Source: Malania oleifera
Lineage: Eukaryota > Streptophyta > Magnoliopsida > Santalales > Ximeniaceae
Length of the DNA: 64,000 bases
Direction: 5' to 3'
Assembly: GCF_029873635.1 (NCBI RefSeq)
Contig: NC_080422.1
Span: 16,584,049 to 16,648,048, forward strand
The first letter of the stretch is position 1. Each line of letters begins with the position of its first letter. Below are positions 58,240 to 64,000 of the stretch, piece after piece. The notes below the pieces were generated by a model. It saw only the letters and a program-made list of their open reading frames with translations, was not told the origin of the DNA and ran no database searches. The translations under genes and the position numbers were made by a program.

Positions 58240-58790
58240 GTTGGTCAAATATGATTAAATATAAACAAAAAACCGAAGTTAATGACACGCAAAATAATTA
58301 TTTAATATTTATTATATATTCCTCTCATGCACATTTATGATATATTCCTCAATGGCTCAGGTGGCAAAAGCGGGCTTGGGATGGGCCACTTGTTGGTTCA
58401 AGTCCTGTATTTACCCCAAGGGAGCAAATCCTGTATTTACCCCTGCATAGTGAAGGGGCCTTATTGCGTGGACGTGAGAATAGTCTGAGTACCCTGTGTC
58501 GCCACCAAAGTGTGTTCGATCAACGAGAGCATCAGCTGGAGTGCCAACTGGATGTGCCGGGAAAGTTAGGACACCTGACATAATAAAAAAAGAAATACAA
58601 AAAAATGAATTTTATAATGTATATATATATATATATATATATATTCAATATTTTTGATGTTGAATAAAGGGACGACACACTCGCACCCACTCCAACGCCC
58701 ACGTACACACGAGATGATTTTGGTCAAAGAAAAAAATGAGATTGACAAACAAAAGGGAAGAATGACTCACATGAATTACGAGACACGCTT
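58240..58790. repeat. Segmental repeat, copy 2, interrupted by a SINE
   Basis: Aligns with 56960-57270 on both sides of the insert at about 58345-58585: CATGCACATTT before, and CGCACCCACTCCAACGCC, GAGATGATTT and ACTCACATGAATTACGAG after. A TA microsatellite lies at 58619-58642. Confidence 0.8.
58345..58585 (+). mobile_element. tRNA-derived SINE
   Basis: Contains an A-box-like TGGCTCAGGTGGC (58353-58365) and a B box GGTTCAAGTCC (58395-58405) at the normal distance for a pol III promoter, then a unique body and an A-rich end near 58580-58600. Comparison with the uninterrupted copy at 56960-57270 supports the limits. The family is not identified. Confidence 0.72.
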
Positions 58791-59455
58791 TGCGATCTAC
58801 TTTGAATTTCAAGAATGATGAAGGTGATTTCAATCTGTAAAGTTTTCCTGTCTACCTATAGCTAGCTGTACGTTTCACGAAATTTTCTTTTCGTTAGGAT
58901 CACAGAGTAGAGTAGCCCTAGGATTCCGGGAATTTATCTCATGTCTTGTCCCCTCCATCACATTTTCTCGGGAAAAAATAAAAGCAAAAGAGAAAAGTAG
59001 CAGTTTGTGTTATTGTGCATGTCTTGGCCATGTGAAATATATGTGACAGGTATTCCCATTCAGGAGAATTTTCTCTCCCAAGTCAAGCCCACCATTACCT
59101 CTTAATTTCTAGAAGACAAAAAGCAAAAACCATTATAGACATTGCTTTAATTTGCCTTCGCTGTGTTTTTAACCCGCCCTTTAATTCAACAATCCCATCA
59201 TGTTAATTCATACATATCTATCACTCCTCCAAGGAAAGGAGGAACTAAACACGCACTTTCTCTCTTTTAAGCTTCATAATTTTGACCCTATAACTCACAT
59301 TCAAACCTACCCACCAAACTTTTCTCGTGTTCATATGTATTTGAGATCAACGGTGCAATATCTCGGTTTGATCCGATATTCACCATGTGGAGTAGTTCAT
59401 CTCTAAATCAAATTTGTGTGGTTTTTTTTGAATTTCTCGTTAGTTGTAACTTATA
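58791..59455. other. Intergenic sequence, nothing recognised
   Basis: No repeat or gene recognised. The plus-strand ORF 59200-59406 has no domain. Confidence 0.5.
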
Positions 59456-59760
59456 TTTAGAGTTCGTTTGGTTAAAAATTTTGCCATAAAAAGGAATATA
59501 AGGAAGGAATTCATTTTTTTTCCTTCTATTTTTTTTCTATTAAATGTTATAAAAAAATGAAAGTTTGTTTTAATATGACTTAAAATAAAAAAATTCTAAA
59601 CATCAGTGATTTTTAAAATCAAAATTTTGTTTATACATTTGATATATATATTTTTCTTTCTCATTTTCCTTACAAACCAAACATAAAAATGTGAACTTTT
59701 TGATATTTTCCTTTCCTTTTCCTTCCCTAATATTTTTTAAAATCCAAACAAGACCTTAGA
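59456..59760. mobile_element. MITE-like repeat with GTTTGG/CCAAAC ends
   Basis: Starts GAGTTCGTTTGGTT and ends AATCCAAACAAGACCTTA, so the ends are partly inverted (TTGTTTGGATT against CGTTTGGTT). The inner part shares TTGATATTTTCCTTTCCTTTT with the copies at 56.3 and 56.8 kb. Confidence 0.5.
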
Positions 59761-59885
59761 AAGTTTGAGTTCTGTAAGTGATGAAAAGTTTTGCGTAGAT
59801 GGGGAGTGATTTAAAGGACGCCAGAATATATATAACGCCATTATATTATTGCACGAGGATATTTTGAAGTTCGTCAAATATAATG

Positions 59886-59925
<40 letters not shown>

Positions 59926-60455
59926 TTTTTAAACTCGAGATTAAAATTTTAAAATGTTTTATTGACGAGTTGTGGAAATTTTATAAAAGTTTTGTGGAAC
60001 AACATACATAAACCATCGTAGCATTGAATCCACCAATTATAGAAATTTACGAAAACATGAATTTGAATTACGTCTAGTATAATTGATAGATTACAAATTT
60101 TATACGAAGAAACCTATATTTATTTTATTTAAATGCGATTTATTGTGTTTGAAGAGGGGCATGAATGGATCCGAATTGACCTGTTTATAAATAGATCAAC
60201 ATACATTAACTTAAATCTTATTTACATGAGCGGGTCACATATCATCCGTCGGGTTTCGACCATTTATGAAGGTGGAAAAGAGGGGGTCCAACCCGAAAAA
60301 AAAGAAAAGGGAACACATGGTGGGTTGGGGAGAAACATCAAAGACCGCAATGCCTGCACATGTTACATAATGTGATACAGCAGCAGTGAGGGCACCTAGG
60401 CTACCTCCCGACTAGCATTGCATGTGGGGTTTCCACTATATGGGTCCGCAAGAAA
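59761..60455. other. Intergenic sequence with a TA microsatellite
   Basis: A TA run lies at about 59889-59917. Otherwise non-coding. Confidence 0.55.
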
Positions 60456-60589
60456 AACTAAAAAACAAACCAAATCACGAAATCAAATTAAGCTGAACCA
60501 GAAAATTTTAATATTTTAAATTTTAAATTATTGATTATTATGAAATAAAAATATCATTTAAAATGACTTTAAAATTTTAAATATTAGTC

Positions 60590-60860
60590 AAAAAACTGAT
60601 TAACCAAATTTCGGTTAATCGTTTTAAATGGTTTGGTTTCGGCTCACATTTTCTAATGAACTGAAACTTCGGTTCAGTTAATGGTTGGAGGGTAATGGTT
60701 TAGTTAACCAAACCATGCCCACTAGGGTTGTTCACGGTTCGGGTATCCAAACTAAACTGATCCTATCAATTTGAAGATTTTTTTTTCCAAAACCCAACCG
60801 AATATTTTGGTTAACCAATGGTTCGGTTTGAATATCCCCACTACAAACCGACTTGTCATA
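60590..60860. repeat. GGTTCGG/AACCGAA-rich repeat, left portion
   Basis: Several GGTT(C/T)GGTT and AACCAAACC motifs occur, together with ACTAGGGTTGTTCACGGTTC at 60721. A similar portion occurs at 62165-62286 ending CCCACCCCTAG. This style is known from non-autonomous hAT elements, with inserts between. The pairing of the two ends is uncertain. Confidence 0.4.
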
Positions 60861-61480
60861 AGTTTTTTTATAAATATTAATCTTTTAAATAGAGAAAACT
60901 TTATAGCTACCATTTTTTTCTGGCAAGTTTACCTTTAGATTCAGTGAGGTAGTTGATCCGACAAGGCGACGATGAGGTGGCAACATATGTGGGGAGATCT
61001 GGCAAGATCGAATAAGGGAGTGGAAGTTGGAGATCTACAGATTTGCTTGTTGGCGTCGCTGCTCGTTGTAGGGCTATGGAGAGAGTGGAGAGTGGAGATG
61101 TCGTCGTGCCGAGATGGAGAGTGGAAAATTTGGAGAATGGTGATGGAGATTAGAGAGTGGAAACAGCCTCTTGCAGAAATGTAACGTAAGGTTGCGTACT
61201 ATAAACACATTGTGATCCACCCCTTTCTTGAACTCCACATATGTAAGAGCTTTGTGCATAGGTCCTTTATTTTTTAAAGGAGAGAATAGGAAATGCTGAG
61301 TTACCGACTGTGCGAGTGCACGATGGGTAGTGGCTCCTAATCAATGAGTGTTGATTGTCGAGCTGAGACGAGAAGGGAATTTAGCCATTTAGGGTTTTTT
61401 ACTTCTTTTAGGTTTTGTTTCATTATATTAATATAAAAGGAGCTTTTTGACAACTTGGAATTCATCCGGATGATAGATTC
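60861..61480. other. Sequence of unclear origin before the pararetrovirus-like piece
   Basis: The plus-strand ORF 60972-61184 is Trp/Arg-rich and lacks a known domain; GAGAGTGGA repeats produce it. It is not called as a gene. Confidence 0.4.
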
Positions 61481-61483
61481 AAA

Positions 61484-62104
61484 ACAGTTTTCTGTATTTG
61501 AAATGAACAGTTCCAATGGACTGTTTTACCCTTCGGACTGAAGATTGCGCCATCACTATTTCAAAAGGTAATGACCAGGATCTTCAATCATATCCTTCAC
61601 AGTACTCTGATCTACATTGATGACATTTTATTATTTTCTAAGAGTCATGCGGATCATTATCACCTCCTTGAACATTTTCACCAGTTGGCCTATAGTTTGG
61701 GATAATGCTGTCAGAAAAAAAAAAAAAAAAACATGATTGGATAGCACGAGATTGATTTCTTAGGGATGAAAATATCTCATGGGACCATCTGTCCAAGTCC
61801 TCATCTCGCTGAACAATATCATAATTCCCTGATGATAATCTCTTTGTCAAAGAAGTATAGCAATTTCTCGGCATCATCAACTACGTCAGAGATTTTATCC
61901 CACATACAAGTCAATTCACTAGCTCCTTGTCACAGCTATTGAAAAAGAAACCACCCCCATGGGGCCCTAACCAAACACGAGCTATCAAACACCTCAAGAA
62001 AGCTGCAAAGGATCCACTGTCTCTAACTATTCCATCCACAGGAAATCTTATCCTCTAGTCAGACGCTAGTGACCATTATTGGGGTGCTTTATTGCTTGAA
62101 GAAA
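61484..62104 (+). pseudogene. Endogenous pararetrovirus-like (Caulimoviridae) reverse transcriptase / RNase H relic
   Basis: Conceptual translation shows the block QWTVLPFGLK, a catalytic YIDD at 61613-61624, a connection motif with QLRQRFYPTY-like remains, and a trailing KKKPPP-type block in another frame. This arrangement fits the polymerase of endogenous caulimovirids such as florendoviruses; a gypsy origin is the alternative. It is a fragment only. The frame is broken by a stop at about 61524, a stop near 61705, an A-run around 61714-61731, several further stops and frame changes, and an end at about 62104. No coat, movement or protease portion is visible, so it is inactive. Confidence 0.65.
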
Positions 62105-62162
62105 ATGACGACCCCACTTAGTGGGCTAAGACTTGATTTTGTTGTTATTGTTGTTGTATTAT
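62105..62162 (+). mobile_element. RTE LINE 3' tail, extremely 5'-truncated copy C
   Basis: Only about 55 bp remain: GACCCCACTTAGTGGGCTAAG, wait-free followed by ACTTGATTTTGTTGTTATTG and a GTT-type tail. It matches the terminal bases of RTE copy B (22890-22942). Confidence 0.72.
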
Positions 62163-62364
62163 CTAATTTGAAACTGAACCAAACAAATCAGTTAATCAAA
62201 ATTTCGATTCGATTCGATTCAGTTTGGATTTTTTGATTGGTTCGGTTTTCAGATTGCTTTTGAACATCCCAAATGCCCACCCCTAGTAGAACATGCAACC
62301 ATGGTGATCCATATATATATATCAGCTGTCCAATCAATAAGAGCCCACCAATTATTGACCATTT

Positions 62365-62590
62365 GATCTATATATATATTTTTGGATTACGTACCGGGTT
62401 TCCACGTGTCCGTTTTACGGTCCACGTGACTAAACCCGTGCCCCTTGAAGCCGACCTCACAACTCCAAAAGGAGGTAAATTTCAAGAATTCAGGGGCGGA
62501 AACGAACTCGGGCGGATTTGAACACCTGACCTCGTGAGAGGCACTCCTGAGCCTGCATTACCACCTGAACCACACCTTGGGGGTCCGTTT
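62365..62590 (-). mobile_element. tRNA-derived SINE, minus strand
   Basis: On the minus strand an A-box-like TGGTTCAGGTGGTAATGC (62573 downward) is followed by a B box GTGTTCAAATCC at about 62531-62520. A GC-richer body then ends near ACCCGGTACGTAATCC and an A/TA-rich end. Its A-box region resembles that of the SINE at 58345, so they may be related. Confidence 0.65.
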
Positions 62591-62688
62591 GATCTATATA
62601 TTGATCAACCTGCTGGTTGACTTTGTTGCTAGTATTGATGGTTTGTGTTTAAGGCATTGCAATTTGCAAAAAATACTAACTAAAATTG

Positions 62689-62724
<36 letters not shown>

Positions 62725-63310
62725 CTATATTTGAAAGCAAGAAATTAAATATTTTAAATTTAAATTTGTGTATTTAGAAAAATGATATTAATATAAAATT
62801 ATATTATTATTATTTTTCAAACCTATGTAAATTTAAATTTATTATTTGAAATTTATACTCTTAAACACTATATTAATATTGGATGCTTTTGAAATTCATG
62901 GAAGGGGAAAAGAAATATGGGTAGAATGATAGATTATTAAGCTACCCCTATTATCCCCATTTAGTATATAAATAATGAAATTACTTCAAATGCTAAAACA
63001 ATTTAAAAAGGAATATATTGTAATTTATTTTGTCATGTGACAAACTACAATGCTCTTAATTACTGACACAAATTAGCTATTACTACAACACGAGAAATTA
63101 TACAGGGGACTTCCCCCTTCACGTGTGTCTGTTTTCTTAATGTCAAACATGTGGCAAATTGATCCTAAATTCATTAATATAAAAAAGAGATACATTTTGA
63201 ATAAGTATATAATTAAAGAAACAAACACACGAACACATCGAAAAGGTCCCTGTATAATTTCTCCTCCTTCACAAACTCACATATACATATTGCATACATA
63301 AGCAAGCGTG
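62591..63310. other. AT-rich intergenic sequence with TA microsatellite
   Basis: A TA run lies at about 62692-62722. No gene. Confidence 0.55.
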
Positions 63311-63329
63311 ATATATATATAAAACATGA

Positions 63330-63690
63330 ATTTTAAAACATGAATTTACATCTTCAATTAGATTTGTGTAAAAGGAAGGAGAGAGAGCCCGATACACAAA
63401 GCTTATGCATATGTAGAATCCGAACAAGGAGTAAATCATGATTTATGTAAATATTTTAAAATTCAATATAATATACATTACAATATGTTATTACAAATTG
63501 AGATAGTGTTTAAAAACATGAATTCACATCTTCAATTAGATTTATGTAAAAAGGGAGAGAGAGAACCTAATACACAAAGCTCTCGCATATGTAGAATCCG
63601 AACAAGGGATAGATCATGATTTATGTAAATAATTTAAAAAATTCAATATAATATACATTATAATTTATTAAAATCGAAATGAATCTAATT
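63330..63690. repeat. Tandem duplication, unit about 180 bp
   Basis: Two copies (about 63333-63500 and 63515-63690) share ACATCTTCAATTAGATTT, ATACACAAAGCT, CGCATATGTAGAATCCGAAC-like and ATCATGATTTATGTAAAT. Part of the unit resembles a dispersed plant repeat with the ATACACAAAGCT motif. Confidence 0.85.
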
Positions 63691-64000
63691 ATAAAAGCTG
63701 TAATTTACACTACCAAATTCAAGGTGAGTAAATACATTTTTTCATGTCGAGCTTTGATGGGATATGAGCTCAAATAAAGCCACCATTACCGGCTGTGCCT
63801 GCAGCTGTGTTTGCAAATGCACCCAAAGAAAATACATGCCTTTCCCTGCTGTATAGTTTGGATGCTCTCTCTCTCTCTCTTTCCAAGTTTGCAAAATCCC
63901 CAACATACATCAGGCGGAATAAAAGGAGAAAAGGCAAATCATTAAATAAGCAGATAGCATGAATTTCATAATCTGCTTGCCTGGGCAGCATCTCATTGAC
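63691..64000. other. Right edge, no gene established
   Basis: Minus-strand ORF 63991-63770 ends FANTAAGTAGNGGFI and has a CT-microsatellite-derived ERERER stretch. It could be a terminal exon of a gene running off the right edge, with a TATACAG acceptor-like site near 63851, but nothing identifies it. Confidence 0.3.

Noticed and set aside
60972..61184. 70-aa Trp-rich ORF
   Set aside because: Produced by repeated GAGAGTGGA sequence; no recognised domain or gene structure.
63770..63991. Terminal exon of a gene off the right edge
   Set aside because: No family recognised, and the ERERER stretch comes from a CT microsatellite; too weak to call.

Overview
The window is nuclear DNA of a flowering plant, most likely a woody eudicot. 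The evidence is two intron-containing genes of families conserved across plants, AT-rich introns, an Au SINE, RTE and L1 LINEs, and several nested Ty1/copia and Ty3/gypsy LTR retrotransposons with tRNA-Met-type primer sites. I cannot name the species. I found no rRNA or tRNA gene, CRISPR array or bacterial-type operon.

Genes. Only two host genes are clear, and they lie tail to tail. At 626-5310 (+) are the last five exons of NAA15, the auxiliary subunit of the NatA N-terminal acetyltransferase; its 5' part lies left of the window. At 32624-7047 (-) is a complete four-exon gene for a membrane RING-H2 E3 ubiquitin ligase (At1g12760/At1g63170 type, 433 aa). About 1.7 kb separates the two stop codons.

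Introns. The last NAA15 intron (3.8 kb) holds a short non-autonomous LTR retrotransposon with both LTRs. The first RING intron is 23.4 kb, because it holds two RTE LINEs, a 4.2 kb deletion-derivative chromovirus (apparently inserted into the 5' end of one RTE), an Au SINE with target-site duplication, a decayed 6 kb L1 LINE and smaller L1 pieces. Nearly all are antisense to the RING gene.

Right half (33.9-64 kb). No convincing host gene is visible. It is a repeat nest. It contains a copia element with 600-bp LTRs and a perfect TTAAC target duplication, sitting in an older repeat; a SIRE-like minus-strand element that keeps gag but not pol; a copia LTR and gag joined to a gypsy-type gag piece; two minisatellites and a gypsy 3' LTR; MITE-like and SINE copies in segmental duplications; and an endogenous pararetrovirus-like reverse transcriptase relic.

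Best unexplained signal. A palindromic 10-mer, TCGTCGACGA, recurs in clusters of four to eight copies inside the LTRs of two unrelated copia elements and in a third, unassigned repeat. I saw no new enzymatic or defence system. The notable material is this motif, the giant intron and the chimeric or deleted elements. Splice sites and repeat borders were read by eye and were not computed.
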